Below, piece after piece: positions 1-9,169 of a stretch of DNA of 44,597 nucleotides. Source of the stretch: an uncultured bacterium (lineage in GTDB: Bacteria; Verrucomicrobiota; Lentisphaeria; Victivallales; Victivallaceae). The stretch's first letter is position 1. Every line of letters begins with the position of its first letter. The notes beneath the pieces are model-generated. The model had not been told where the DNA came from. It was given only the letters and a program-made list of their open reading frames with translations, and did not search any database. The stretch spans positions 1 to 44,597 of the forward strand of contig CASFRF010000081.1 in the NCBI GenBank assembly GCA_949297015.1. The letters are read 5' to 3'. The translations under genes and the position numbers were made by a program.

Positions 1-5
1 CGTGA

Positions 6-620
6 GGGGCGCCCGTAACCACCTTGGCGGTGGTGGGCGAGGCCAACGCCTGCGTCGGCACGGGGCTTGCCGGCGGCCGGATGGTTGTCCGCCCGCCCGC
101 CTGCGCGCCGGGCCCGGCGGCGGAGAACGTGATCGCCGGCAACGTGATCGGCTACGGCGGCACCGCCGGAAAGATCTTTTTGAACGGTCAGGCCGGGGAG
201 CGGTTTCTGATCCGCAACAGCGGCGTGACCGCGGTGGTCGAAGGCGTGGGGGATCACGGCTGCGAATACATGACCGGCGGCCGGGCCCTGATTCTGGGAC
301 CGACCGGCGTGAACTTCGGCGCCGGGATGACCGGCGGCGTGGCCTACGTCTACGACCGCGACAACGACTTCGATCTGCGTTGCAATCCCGACACCGTGGA
401 CCTGGAACCGGTGCTCCCCGGCTCATCCGACGAGGAGGAGCTGCTCGGGCTGCTGCGCGAGCACCTGGCCGCCACCGGCAGCGTCCGGGCCGGGGAACTG
501 CTGGCCGACTGGAGCGAGGTCCGGGGCCGGTTCGTCAAGGTGCTCCCGGTGGAGTACCGCCGGGCGCTGCTGGCGCGACGTGCAAAAACCGAATCTGAAG
601 CAGAGAGGGTTCAGCGATGA
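6..620 (+). CDS. gltB: Glutamate synthase large subunit, C-terminal GXGXG domain (partial, 5' end missing)
   Basis: This is the C-terminal end of a ferredoxin- or NADPH-dependent glutamate synthase, which makes glutamate from 2-oxoglutarate and glutamine. The visible part is the glycine-rich beta-helix domain, with VGTGLAGGRMVV, NVIGYGGTAGKIFLNG and GVGDHGCEYMTGGRALILG, the pattern usual for GltB C-termini. The gene is cut by the window edge. Reading back in frame, a TGA stands at bases 3-5, so the frame is open only from base 6. The family pattern would resume in the +2 frame just upstream (V-R-G-A-R), which suggests a one-base deletion near base 15 or an edge artefact. Its stop overlaps the dapF start (ATGA), so the two are probably co-transcribed. 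Confidence 0.85.
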   Translation, partial: GAPVTTLAVVGEANACVGTGLAGGRMVVRPPACAPGPAAENVIAGNVIGYGGTAGKIFLNGQAGERFLIRNSGVTAVVEGVGDHGCEYMTGGRALILGPTGVNFGAGMTGGVAYVYDRDNDFDLRCNPDTVDLEPVLPGSSDEEELLGLLREHLAATGSVRAGELLADWSEVRGRFVKVLPVEYRRALLARRAKTESEAERVQR

Positions 621-1447
621 AATTTTCCAAATGGCACGGACTCGGCAACGACTTCATCATCGTGGAGCCGGAGCCGGAACAGAATCCCAACTGGGCGGGG
701 CTGGCGCACCGGCTGTGCGACCGGCACTTCGGCGTCGGCGCTGACGGGCTGGTGACGGTGCGGCCGCTGGGTGGCGCCGCCTTTGAAATGCGGATCTTCA
801 ACGCCGACGGCAGCGAATGCGAAATGTGCGGCAACGCCACGCGCTGCGTCGGACTCTACATCAAAAGACGCGGCCTGGCCGAGGGGGCGACCTTCGAGCT
901 GCACACCGCCGCGGGGGTGATCCGGCCGACGGTTCGCGAGAACGGCACGGTCCGGGTGGACATGGGCGTTCCGCGGCTGGAGCGCGGTCAGATTCCGGTA
1001 GCCGGAGAGCCCGGAGCCGGGGCGCAAAATCTCGAACTCGAAGCGGCGGGACGGACCTTTTCCGCGACCGGGGTCTCCATGGGCAATCCCCACTGCGTGA
1101 TCTTCGTGCCGGAAATTGCGGCAATCGAACTCGAAACCTGGGGCCCGGCGCTGGAAAATCATCCGCTTTTTCCGCACCGGACCAACGTGGAGTTTGTGGA
1201 GGTCATCAGTCCGCAGTTGGTCCGGCTGCGGGTCTGGGAGCGCGGCTGCGGCGTGACGCTGGCCTGCGGCACCGGCAGCTGTGCGGCGGTGGTGGCCGGC
1301 GTGCTGACCGGACGCACCGGCAGACACGTCAGCGTGCTGCTCGACGGCGGCGAACTGCAGGTCGAATACTCGGAAAAAGATCATCACGTCTACATGACCG
1401 GCCCGGCCGCCGAGGTGTTCCGGGGCGAATATCTGGAAAGGTACTGA
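617..1447 (+). CDS. dapF: Diaminopimelate epimerase
   Basis: DapF converts LL-diaminopimelate to meso-diaminopimelate in the cytoplasm, for peptidoglycan and lysine. The 276-residue length is normal. It opens with MKFSKWHGLGNDFIIVE. The two catalytic cysteines are visible: C71 in NADGSECEMCGNATRC and C217 in LACGTGSCAAVVA. The start overlaps the gltB stop by four bases (ATGA), and dapL follows after one base, so translation is likely coupled. Pairing with dapL places both in the short aminotransferase variant of the DAP pathway. Confidence 0.97.
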   Translation: MKFSKWHGLGNDFIIVEPEPEQNPNWAGLAHRLCDRHFGVGADGLVTVRPLGGAAFEMRIFNADGSECEMCGNATRCVGLYIKRRGLAEGATFELHTAAGVIRPTVRENGTVRVDMGVPRLERGQIPVAGEPGAGAQNLELEAAGRTFSATGVSMGNPHCVIFVPEIAAIELETWGPALENHPLFPHRTNVEFVEVISPQLVRLRVWERGCGVTLACGTGSCAAVVAGVLTGRTGRHVSVLLDGGELQVEYSEKDHHVYMTGPAAEVFRGEYLERY

Positions 1448-1448
1448 C

Positions 1449-2627
1449 ATGAATCGACTCAATGAAAATTTCTCCCGGCTGGAGGGCGACTACCTGTTCT
1501 CCGAAATCGCCCGGAAAGTCGAGGCCTATCGCCGGGCACACCCTCGCGCCGATCTGATCCGGCTGGGCATCGGCGACGTGACGTTGCCGCTGGCTCCGAC
1601 GGTGATCGCCGCGCTGCACCGGGCGGTCGACGAAATGGCGCGTCCGGAAACCTTCCGCGGCTACGGCCCGGAACAGGGCTACGCCTTCTTGCGCGAAGCG
1701 ATTCAACAGGGCGAATACGCGCCGCGCGGCGTTCAGCTCGAGCCGGACGAGATCTTCGTCAGTGATGGCTCCAAATGCGATCTGGGCAACCTTCAGGAGC
1801 TCTTCTCTCCCCGTTGCCGGGTGGCGATCGCCGATCCGGTCTACCCGGTCTACCGCGACAGCAATCTGATGGCCGGGCGCGAAGTCCTGCTGCTCCCGGC
1901 CACCCGCGAAAACCACTTCGCACCGGAATTGCCGACGACTCCGGTCGACCTGCTGTATCTCTGCTCCCCCAACAATCCGACCGGCACCGCGCTCACCCGG
2001 GAGGCGTTGCAGCGTTATCTCGACTACGCCCGGGAACACGGCACCGTGATCCTCTACGACAGCGCCTACAGCTCCTATTTGCGCGATCCGGAACTGCCGC
2101 GCAGCATTTACGAGCTGGACGGCGCCCGGGAGGTGGCCATTGAGTTCAAATCCTTCTCCAAGGCTGCCGGCTTTACCGGATTGCGTTGCGGCTTCGCCGT
2201 CGTGCCCCATGCGCTCAAGGTCGACGGTCAAAGTCTGAATCCCCGCTGGTTCCGGCGTCAGTGCACCAAGTTCAACGGGGTGGCCTATCCGGTTCAACGC
2301 GCGGCCGAGGCGGTCTACTCCGAGACCGGGCGGATCGAAATCGCCGCCCAGATCGCCTACTATCAGGAGAACGCCCGGCTGCTCCGGGAGGGGCTGCAGG
2401 CCGCCGGCTATGAGGTCTACGGCGGCGAACAGGCCCCCTATCTCTGGTGGAAACTGCCGACCGCTGACTCCCTGGCCTTCTTCGACCGGCTGCTGGACAA
2501 GTGCGGCGTCATCGGCACCCCCGGCGTCGGCTTCGGTCCGCATGGCGAGGGCTACTTCCGGTTGACGGCCTTCGGAGACCGGGAACGCACCCGCGAAGCG
2601 GTATCCCGGATCGCCGCGCTGGGCTGA
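1449..2627 (+). CDS. dapL: LL-diaminopimelate aminotransferase
   Basis: DapL is a PLP-dependent enzyme that makes LL-diaminopimelate from tetrahydrodipicolinate using glutamate as amino donor, bypassing the acyl-intermediate DapC/D/E route. The protein has 392 residues. Family signatures seen are LIRLGIGDVTLPL, GYGPEQGYAFLREAI, SDGSKCDLGN, CSPNNPTGT and EFKSFSKAAGFTGLRCGF, where K238 is the expected PLP-binding lysine. It sits one base after dapF. Chlamydiae and other PVC bacteria commonly use DapL, which fits the proposed host. A perfect hairpin terminator follows 19 bases after the stop. Confidence 0.96.
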   Translation: MNRLNENFSRLEGDYLFSEIARKVEAYRRAHPRADLIRLGIGDVTLPLAPTVIAALHRAVDEMARPETFRGYGPEQGYAFLREAIQQGEYAPRGVQLEPDEIFVSDGSKCDLGNLQELFSPRCRVAIADPVYPVYRDSNLMAGREVLLLPATRENHFAPELPTTPVDLLYLCSPNNPTGTALTREALQRYLDYAREHGTVILYDSAYSSYLRDPELPRSIYELDGAREVAIEFKSFSKAAGFTGLRCGFAVVPHALKVDGQSLNPRWFRRQCTKFNGVAYPVQRAAEAVYSETGRIEIAAQIAYYQENARLLREGLQAAGYEVYGGEQAPYLWWKLPTADSLAFFDRLLDKCGVIGTPGVGFGPHGEGYFRLTAFGDRERTREAVSRIAALG

Positions 2628-2646
2628 GTCCCGTAAGCGAAAACGG

Positions 2647-2682
2647 AAAACGCCGCATCGGGCACAACCGATGCGGCGTTTT
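2647..2682. terminator. Bidirectional rho-independent terminator between dapL and the secretin operon
   Basis: A perfect 15-bp inverted repeat (arms 2647-2661 and 2668-2682) closes a 6-base loop. The left arm begins with AAAA and the right arm ends with TTTT, so the hairpin has a T-run in both directions. It lies between the convergent dapL and secretin genes and can end both transcripts. Confidence 0.92.
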
Positions 2683-2702
2683 GCTTCCCCTTTCCGGCGA
2701 CC

Positions 2703-5297
2703 TTAATCCAACGAGAAATTCGGAATCCCGTCGGCCCGGACCTCGGCCGGGAAGAAGGGGGATCCGTCCGGCTTGACCAGGCGACAGGTCAGGAAAATCA
2801 GCAGCGTCCGCTTCTTCGCCTGGGTGTAACGGCTCTGGAACAAGCGGCCGATCAGCGGCAGATCGCCCAGAATCGGAATCTTGTCGTCGAGCACGTCAAC
2901 CTGATCGTCAATGACGCCGCCGATCACCACGGTCTCGCCGTCGTACACGGTCAGCGACGTTTTGATGTCCCGGACGTCGAAGATCGGCTTACGCATCATC
3001 TCCACGTTGCCGTCGGAGTCGACCGTCGAATAGTCGGTATAGCCGATGAAGGTCCGCACCAGCGGGTTGAAATCCTCCAGGGTGATGGTTCGACGCTCCA
3101 GGTCGACCTGCGGCGTGGTCCGCAAGGTGATGCCCAGGTCATCCGGCTCATCGAAGTTCGGCATCGGACCGACGTAGGTGTAGATGCTGTAATCGCTGGA
3201 GTTATCTCCGCCGGGGGAGGAAATGGTCTCTTCGCCATCATCGTAATCCTCGGCGAAGGGGCGCTCCTCCACCATCTGAATAAAGACCTCCTTGTTCTGC
3301 AGCGAAGTCACCCGGGGCGACGACAGGGTATCGGTCGAATCCAATTGATTCGAAGCGAAAATCGAAGCCCGATAGTTGAAATTCCCATCCCGGGCCGTGC
3401 CACTGAGCACCAGCAGCGCATTATTGCCCGCATTACGGTTCATGTTGGTCAGCGAATCATCCATCGACAACCGGTGAGAGGCCTGGTCCGTGCTCAGGTT
3501 TCCGGAATTGGAGGTGGTCGTGGAGCCGGAGGTGGATCCGCCGGACCCGGAGGTGGACCCGCCAGTCCCGGAGGAGGATCCGCCGGACCCGGTATCCGAT
3601 TCGCCGGGATACGGCGAGTTGCCCGGATTGTAGCTGATCATATAGTCGAATCCAAGTTCCTGCAGATCGTTCTGATCCACTTCGATAAACTTGGCCGAGA
3701 GTTCAACCAGCGGCTCGGTGGTGCTCAGCGCGTTCTCCAGAATCTCCTCGATCAACCGCAGATTTTCCACCGTGTTGGTGGCGATCAACCGGCTGACCCG
3801 CGGATCGTAAATCACCCGGGCGCCCTCGGGGAAGGGCACACCGCTCTGTTCAAAAAACTTCTGCAATGCCTCGGAGTTGGAGCCCCCCCCCTCCACCTCG
3901 GTCAAGGCCGATGGTTCCAGCGGGAAGAATTTGGTGTCCAGATCGTCCAGCGCCACCTCCTCCGGGGCAATGATCACCGCGTAACGTTCCACCCGGTACT
4001 TGAGGTTGTTGGTGTTGCAGAGATTCTGAATCGCCTGAAGCAGCGACTTGTTGTCCACGAAGAAGGTGACCTTGAGTTCATCCGTCTCCTCCGCGGTTTC
4101 ACCCTCCGGGGTCAGCCCATCGGAGAAGATGTCTCCACCGTCGGCAGGGGCGGCGAACACGTCGTCGCCGGCAAAACCGGAATCAAAGACATCGCCGCTT
4201 TGCTGCCGCTGCAACGCGGCCGCCCGGTCCGCGGCCCGCTTGGCCGCCTGCGCGGCAATCTGCTCGGGGCTGACATACCGCCGCAGAAAGATGTTGACGC
4301 CGACTTTTTCCGGATCATTGCGCCGGCTCTCATCCTGCAGATATTTGACGATCCGCGAGATGCTGACGTTTTCAAAGTCCACCTTCGGAATGATGATCGA
4401 CTCCAGCTTCTGCTGAATCGGCGACTTTTGGATCTCCACCCGCTCCTGGGGCTCCAGCAGCTGGTTGTCCGAGACCTCCTCATTTTCGGTCCAGCGCCCG
4501 ACCGCCCATTTCCACTCCATTTCCGTGACCAGTTTCCGGTGCTCGTTCCGTTGCCGGTCATCCGCGCCCTTGCCCATGGCCCGATACACGGCGCGAAGAT
4601 TGTGCAGCGCCTCGGCGTTGTAGGGATCCATCAGGACCACTTCCTGATACTTCCGAACGCTTTTCTCGTACAGTCCGGCCTGGTAGAGCTCCTGCCCCTG
4701 CTTCATCAGCACCCCGATCCGGTAATTCTGATTCGTAAACTCCGGAATCAGCTTGTCCGGTTCGGCCGTTTCGCGCAGATTCGCCGCCACCCGGCGCTTC
4801 TCATACAGGGCGATCCGTTTTTGAAGCACCTGTGCGCCCTCCGGATAATACTCTATCGCCTCTTTGCACAGGGCGATGGCCTGATCGAACTCCTGAGTCG
4901 AGGCCAGCCGGTCCGCACGCATCATCGCGTCCTGAGCCCGGTAGTAGTAGCACTTCCCGATCTGATTCCGGCAGAATTCCACCCGCGACCGGAAGGTCTC
5001 GGGATTCAACTGGGCGAACTGCTTTTCCGCCTCCTGAAAGATCTTGACCGCCGCCAGATAGTGCTTGCCCGACTCCTCATAAAGGCCCTGGGCGAAGGCT
5101 GTGTTCGCCTGTTTGATTTCGGCCTCGCCGCGCTCCAGCGTCCGCTCCGCGCCCGCCACCCGGGCCTCGGAGTTGACCACCTGCCGGTCAATGGCCGCCT
5201 GCTGCGACGGCGTCAACTCGGCCGCTGCCGCGCCGCTGCCGATCAACGCCGCGGACAGGACCGCGCATCCGAGTTGAAAGTTCCACTTGTTCAACAT
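2703..5297 (-). CDS. Secretin, Amuc_1098-like pilus outer-membrane channel (copy 1)
   Basis: This is a predicted outer-membrane secretin of a type IV pilus-like system, 864 residues. A Sec signal peptide (about 1-26, ending SGAAAA) precedes a TPR-like helical region (about 55-255). Small N-domains follow, then a Ser/Gly/Thr-rich linker (about 566-593), then the C-terminal secretin barrel. Barrel signatures are TLSSPRVTSLQNKEVFIQM, YDGETVVIGGVIDD, LGDLPLIGRLF and LLIFLTCRLVKPDG. The TPR-plus-secretin layout matches Amuc_1098-type proteins of Verrucomicrobiota. It is last in the operon, 24 bases after a paralogous secretin. Its start is preceded by GGAGGCAAGGAAAT. No lipoprotein cysteine is seen, so how it reaches the outer membrane is unclear. 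Confidence 0.87.
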   Translation of the reverse strand: MLNKWNFQLGCAVLSAALIGSGAAAAELTPSQQAAIDRQVVNSEARVAGAERTLERGEAEIKQANTAFAQGLYEESGKHYLAAVKIFQEAEKQFAQLNPETFRSRVEFCRNQIGKCYYYRAQDAMMRADRLASTQEFDQAIALCKEAIEYYPEGAQVLQKRIALYEKRRVAANLRETAEPDKLIPEFTNQNYRIGVLMKQGQELYQAGLYEKSVRKYQEVVLMDPYNAEALHNLRAVYRAMGKGADDRQRNEHRKLVTEMEWKWAVGRWTENEEVSDNQLLEPQERVEIQKSPIQQKLESIIIPKVDFENVSISRIVKYLQDESRRNDPEKVGVNIFLRRYVSPEQIAAQAAKRAADRAAALQRQQSGDVFDSGFAGDDVFAAPADGGDIFSDGLTPEGETAEETDELKVTFFVDNKSLLQAIQNLCNTNNLKYRVERYAVIIAPEEVALDDLDTKFFPLEPSALTEVEGGGSNSEALQKFFEQSGVPFPEGARVIYDPRVSRLIATNTVENLRLIEEILENALSTTEPLVELSAKFIEVDQNDLQELGFDYMISYNPGNSPYPGESDTGSGGSSSGTGGSTSGSGGSTSGSTTTSNSGNLSTDQASHRLSMDDSLTNMNRNAGNNALLVLSGTARDGNFNYRASIFASNQLDSTDTLSSPRVTSLQNKEVFIQMVEERPFAEDYDDGEETISSPGGDNSSDYSIYTYVGPMPNFDEPDDLGITLRTTPQVDLERRTITLEDFNPLVRTFIGYTDYSTVDSDGNVEMMRKPIFDVRDIKTSLTVYDGETVVIGGVIDDQVDVLDDKIPILGDLPLIGRLFQSRYTQAKKRTLLIFLTCRLVKPDGSPFFPAEVRADGIPNFSLD
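3519..3598 (-). repeat. In-frame tandem repeat coding a Gly/Ser/Thr linker in secretin copy 1
   Basis: Imperfect repeats of about 24 bases encode GGSSSGTGGSTSGSGGSTSGS. The stretch makes a flexible low-complexity linker inserted before the secretin barrel. Copy 2 has no equivalent tandem repeat, so it may vary in length between strains. Confidence 0.7.
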
Positions 5298-5321
5298 ATT
5301 TCCTTGCCTCCGGCGTTGTTT

Positions 5322-7868
5322 TTAACGATCAAAATCCGGATACCCGCGCGGCTGGTTGCGTCGCACCGGCACACCGTCATTGTTGACCAGTCGGGTCGTC
5401 ACGAAGATCAGCATGTTGGTCTTCTTCTTCTTGTCGTACTGACTGCTGAACAACCGACCGAGCAGCGGGATATCGCCCAGGAACGGCCACTTGTCGCTCA
5501 AGGTCTCGGTCTTGTTGTCGATCATGCCGCCGAGGACAATGGTTTCTCCGTCGTAAACCTTGACCGTCACTTCGATCTCCCGCTTGGAGATAATCGGCAT
5601 CCAGACCCGGTAGACCTGGCTGCCGTTGGAGTACGGAGTACGCGTGCCGGTTTCCAGGTCGATGATACCCTGCTCCACCCGGACCGAGTCATCGGTCTGG
5701 CCGATGTAGGAGGAGATGATCGGATGCAGATCGAGCATCACCGTGTAGTTGTCCGGACTGACCGTCGGGGTCACCTCAAAGACGATTCCGATCTCCGAAC
5801 TGTCATCGGTCCATTCCGGAATCGGCGGCGTCACCGACACGAAGTCGTTGTCGGTATCGATTTCCGGCGCCTCCCAGGAGTCCGGGAAGTAGTACTGCTT
5901 GGACATGGAAATCCGGGCGGTCTTGCCGCTGATGGTCACGATCTTGGGCGCCGAAAGCACCTCCGACCGCAAGTTCTGGCTCACCGCGTTGATGGTCAAC
6001 GCCAAATTGATGTCCACGCCGTCGATGATTCCGGTGCCGAAGTTCGGGAAAATTTTGAGGTTGTTGATCAGCGTCCGATTGGATTCGGTATTGGTCGTTC
6101 CGGAGACGCCGCTGGAATTCTCCCCGATAATCGGAGCACCGTTGTCATCCACGCCGATGATGCCGCTCTGATTGCCGCCAACGGTGGTCCCCCCCATGGT
6201 CCCGGTACTGCGCAGCGGATTATTGATCGTCGCATTCCAGCTTGAATAACTCGACGGATTGGAATCAGTGAAGGTGTTGAACGCCCAGTCAAAACCGAGC
6301 TCCTGCCAGTCGTTTTCCGTCAATTCAACCACCTTGAGCTCCACCATCACCAGCGGGGTCTTGATCGCGGCCAGTTCCCGCAGCAGATCCTCCATCCGGC
6401 GCAGGTATTCCACCGTATTGCGCACCGCCAGCTTGTTTGAGCTGGGGAAGTATTTGATTGAAGCCCCTTCGGCGAACTGAATCCCGCGGTCCGAGAAATA
6501 GCGTTTGAGCTCCTCTTCCGAGACGGGAGCCTGTTTCCGCCCCGCGGTCCGCCGCTCTTCAAAAACGGATTCAAAATCCGTGTCGCCCCCCCCCTCGGAA
6601 CCGAAATTCTCCGGGTCAATGACCGGCTCGGAGGTATCCCCCTCGCCGCCGCCGCCGCCGGAGATGCTCGCAATCAAGTCACCGCGCACGGTGAAATACT
6701 GGGTCTGCATGGAGTCCACGTTCGGACCGATCACCACCCCGTCGCCGTCGATTTTGTATTTCAGCCCGACATCCTGACACAGGTAGCGAAGCGCCTCGCT
6801 CATCGGAATCCGGGTGAAGCTCATGGTAATTTTGTTCAAGCCCTCCGCCGTCGTCTGATCGAAACCGGTGGTGATCCGCACCCCCTCCTTATCCGGATCG
6901 TAGCGTTTGCTGCGGTCGTTGAGATAACGGATCACGGTCATGATGTCCGCCTTGTCAAACTCCACGTTCGGAAACACGATCCGCTCCAACCGGCTGTAGA
7001 TGTTGTCGGAGGTCAGGGTCTTGACCTCGGCCTTCTGCGGGCCGGCACTGTCGCTGGTGGTCGGGAAGATCGGCTCCACCCAGTTCCAGTTGTTGTAGGC
7101 GAACTGCTCCTCCACCGAGGCCTCCTGACGCAGGATTCCGGCCCGGTACATCTTTTGATAGACCAGCCGCAGCAGCTGGGTGGCCTCGGTGTTGAACGGA
7201 TCGAGCAGATACAGCTGCTCCAGCTGGATCCGCGCATCCTGATACTTCCCGGCGGCGTAAAAACTCCGCGCGTTGCGGAACAGCTGGTCGATCCGAAGCT
7301 GTGTGCTCTCCAGCGTCGGATCCATCTTATTCAAGTCGATCTCATCGCGATACTCCTGCCCGGCCAACGCCCTCCGGCAATTTTCGTTGAACCGGTCCAC
7401 CGCCGTCGCCTGCCGCGGATCGATCAGCACCGCCTCGCCGGCCGCGGCCATGGCATCCTCATATCGACCCGCCGCCGCCAGTTCGCGGGCCTCCTTCATC
7501 AGCGCGGCCGACCACTCCTCGACAAACTCGGAAAGCTCCTTGGCCAACGCCGCCCGGGCCCGATCCGCCTCCACGCCGGGGATCTGCTTCTCCCCTTCCG
7601 CATTCAGCACTGCCCGAGCCGCCTGATAGGCCTTGTCCGCCTCGGCAAATTTCTTTTCACGGCGCAACTGTCGGGCCGGTTTCAGCATCTCCTCCACCTG
7701 AGCCAGCTGATTTTGCCTCCGCTCCGCAGCCTGCTGGATCGTGGCCTCCTGCTCCGCGGACAATTCAGACTCCGCCGGCGCAGCGTTTGCCGCGGCGGTC
7801 ATCACCACCGCCAGCCCTCCGAACAGGCAAAGCCCTCGCGACCATGCTTTCAAGTCAGAGATCATCAT
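5322..7868 (-). CDS. Secretin, Amuc_1098-like pilus outer-membrane channel (copy 2)
   Basis: A second secretin of 848 residues. It has a Sec signal (about 1-29, ending AAANA), a TPR-like region (about 70-265) including AGKYQDARIQLEQLYLLDPF, N-domains, and a C-terminal barrel with LSAPKIVTISGKTARISM, YDGETIVLGGMIDN, LGDIPLLGRLFSSQYD and NMLIFVTTRLVNNDG. It is clearly paralogous to the downstream copy: the same domain order, and shared segments such as LQELGFDY/WQELGFDW and YNAEALHNLRAVYRAM/FNTEATQLLRLVYQKM. The two have diverged well beyond recent duplication. The start codon lies in ATGATG after TAAGG; the first ATG is chosen. Two tandem secretins suggest a hetero-oligomeric channel or two alternative channels served by one inner-membrane platform. 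Confidence 0.87.
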   Translation of the reverse strand: MMISDLKAWSRGLCLFGGLAVVMTAAANAAPAESELSAEQEATIQQAAERRQNQLAQVEEMLKPARQLRREKKFAEADKAYQAARAVLNAEGEKQIPGVEADRARAALAKELSEFVEEWSAALMKEARELAAAGRYEDAMAAAGEAVLIDPRQATAVDRFNENCRRALAGQEYRDEIDLNKMDPTLESTQLRIDQLFRNARSFYAAGKYQDARIQLEQLYLLDPFNTEATQLLRLVYQKMYRAGILRQEASVEEQFAYNNWNWVEPIFPTTSDSAGPQKAEVKTLTSDNIYSRLERIVFPNVEFDKADIMTVIRYLNDRSKRYDPDKEGVRITTGFDQTTAEGLNKITMSFTRIPMSEALRYLCQDVGLKYKIDGDGVVIGPNVDSMQTQYFTVRGDLIASISGGGGGEGDTSEPVIDPENFGSEGGGDTDFESVFEERRTAGRKQAPVSEEELKRYFSDRGIQFAEGASIKYFPSSNKLAVRNTVEYLRRMEDLLRELAAIKTPLVMVELKVVELTENDWQELGFDWAFNTFTDSNPSSYSSWNATINNPLRSTGTMGGTTVGGNQSGIIGVDDNGAPIIGENSSGVSGTTNTESNRTLINNLKIFPNFGTGIIDGVDINLALTINAVSQNLRSEVLSAPKIVTISGKTARISMSKQYYFPDSWEAPEIDTDNDFVSVTPPIPEWTDDSSEIGIVFEVTPTVSPDNYTVMLDLHPIISSYIGQTDDSVRVEQGIIDLETGTRTPYSNGSQVYRVWMPIISKREIEVTVKVYDGETIVLGGMIDNKTETLSDKWPFLGDIPLLGRLFSSQYDKKKKTNMLIFVTTRLVNNDGVPVRRNQPRGYPDFDR

Positions 7869-7930
7869 AACCGTCTTACCTTAGTTGTTGTGAATATGCG
7901 ATTTTCAATCTTTGCTCATGCTGTCGAAAT

Positions 7931-9151
7931 TTACGGCGTCGGCGCCTCAAGCCGCCCGCCCGGGATCACGCCGCGAAGCGTGCTTGGCTTGACCCGCTGA
8001 TCCACCGGAATCACCCCGTCCCGGGTGATCTTTTCCGGAACCGGACGATTGTTCTGGCGATAGAGCAGCGAGACCTCCTTGGTCTCCTCGTTGATCTCCC
8101 GGACCCGGTAGATTTCACCCCCGGTCTGCCGATTGCCGATCAGGAAGGAGTCGCCCACGTCCAGCGTATACTCCCGCCCGGTCGGATTTTCCGCAATATC
8201 GCCGCAGTCGGCGATGATCGCCTTGAGCGTCGGCGAATAGACCTCTTTGCCGACCTGCATCGACACTTCGATCGGTCCGTTCTTCTGCTTGATCTTGATG
8301 ATCGACTCGTCCACCACGGTCTCGGTATTCCCCTCCTTCACCGCCCGCTGCCGCAGGTCGATGTCGGTCAGGATGTACTGCCGGCGGTCCAGAGTCAGCT
8401 CTTGCCCGATGCTGAACATTCCCAAATCGCGCCCCTTGGTATTGGTTCGCAGATCGAAGGAGCTGATCTGCACCACCCAGTCGTCCTTGTTCGAGCTGGA
8501 GTTCGAGTTCACCGCCATCAGCCGGATCGGCAACACCACCCGCTTCAGATCCTTGACGTAAAGACGGTGCCACATCGGCGGATGCGATTTCGGGTCGTCC
8601 AGCAACGTGCCCATCTTGTGCTCGTACAAGTTGGAAAAACCGTCCCGGTCCTTATCCAGCAGCGCATCGGTCGGATCCTTGGGGTCAAGCCCGAGCTTCT
8701 CTTCGATCGCATTCGGGATCCCGTCGCTGTCCCAGTCCTGGGACCCGAGATCCAGCTGAACCACCACCCGCTCCGGCGGGGTCTTGAGCTCCTTGCCGCA
8801 GAGCGGGCAACCGCGAGCCTCGTGAAAATAGTAAAGCGGAATGATCTTGTTGCAATGCGGACACCGGGCGGCCTTGAACACATCGACCAAGTCGGAGAAG
8901 TGCTCCTTGTTCACCTCCGTCCGTGCCGCCGCCGCCGCCCAGGTCATCCCGTTCTCGAACTGATACTTGACGTCGACCTCCGGCGCCTTCTGATCCACCT
9001 TGGGGTAATCCACCTGTGCCGGGCGGATCGTCACTTCCGCGCCTTCATCAACAGTCCGGGCGACCTCGACCAAGTAGAGCAGCGCAATGATGAAGATCAC
9101 CAGCACCAGCGCCAGGATCAATTTTTCAAAATGCCTTTTCAGGAACTCCAC
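7931..9151 (-). CDS. Amuc_1099-like pilus-system protein with cysteine ribbon and calcium-loop repeats
   Basis: A 406-residue single-pass protein. A transmembrane helix (about 11-30) follows a short basic N-terminus, so the rest should be periplasmic. A four-cysteine ribbon comes next (C97-P-H-C100 and C115-P-L-C118), followed by two acidic loops of thrombospondin type 3/calcium-binding style (DWDSDGIPNAIEEKLGLDP and DKDRDGFSNLYEHKMGT). A beta-rich C-terminal half follows. The start is GTG, supported by GGAGG six bases upstream. By position between the Amuc_1100-like gene and the secretin it corresponds to Amuc_1099. That match is by gene order rather than motif, and a role as a periplasmic link to the secretin is inference. 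Confidence 0.68.
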   Translation of the reverse strand: MEFLKRHFEKLILALVLVIFIIALLYLVEVARTVDEGAEVTIRPAQVDYPKVDQKAPEVDVKYQFENGMTWAAAAARTEVNKEHFSDLVDVFKAARCPHCNKIIPLYYFHEARGCPLCGKELKTPPERVVVQLDLGSQDWDSDGIPNAIEEKLGLDPKDPTDALLDKDRDGFSNLYEHKMGTLLDDPKSHPPMWHRLYVKDLKRVVLPIRLMAVNSNSSSNKDDWVVQISSFDLRTNTKGRDLGMFSIGQELTLDRRQYILTDIDLRQRAVKEGNTETVVDESIIKIKQKNGPIEVSMQVGKEVYSPTLKAIIADCGDIAENPTGREYTLDVGDSFLIGNRQTGGEIYRVREINEETKEVSLLYRQNNRPVPEKITRDGVIPVDQRVKPSTLRGVIPGGRLEAPTP

Positions 9152-9169
9152 AACTTACCTCCAGACCGT

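Noticed and set aside
3345-6245. 966-codon open frame on the + strand opposite the secretins
   Set aside because: Antisense to two well-supported secretin genes; Arg/His/Leu-rich with no domain, a typical shadow in GC-rich DNA.
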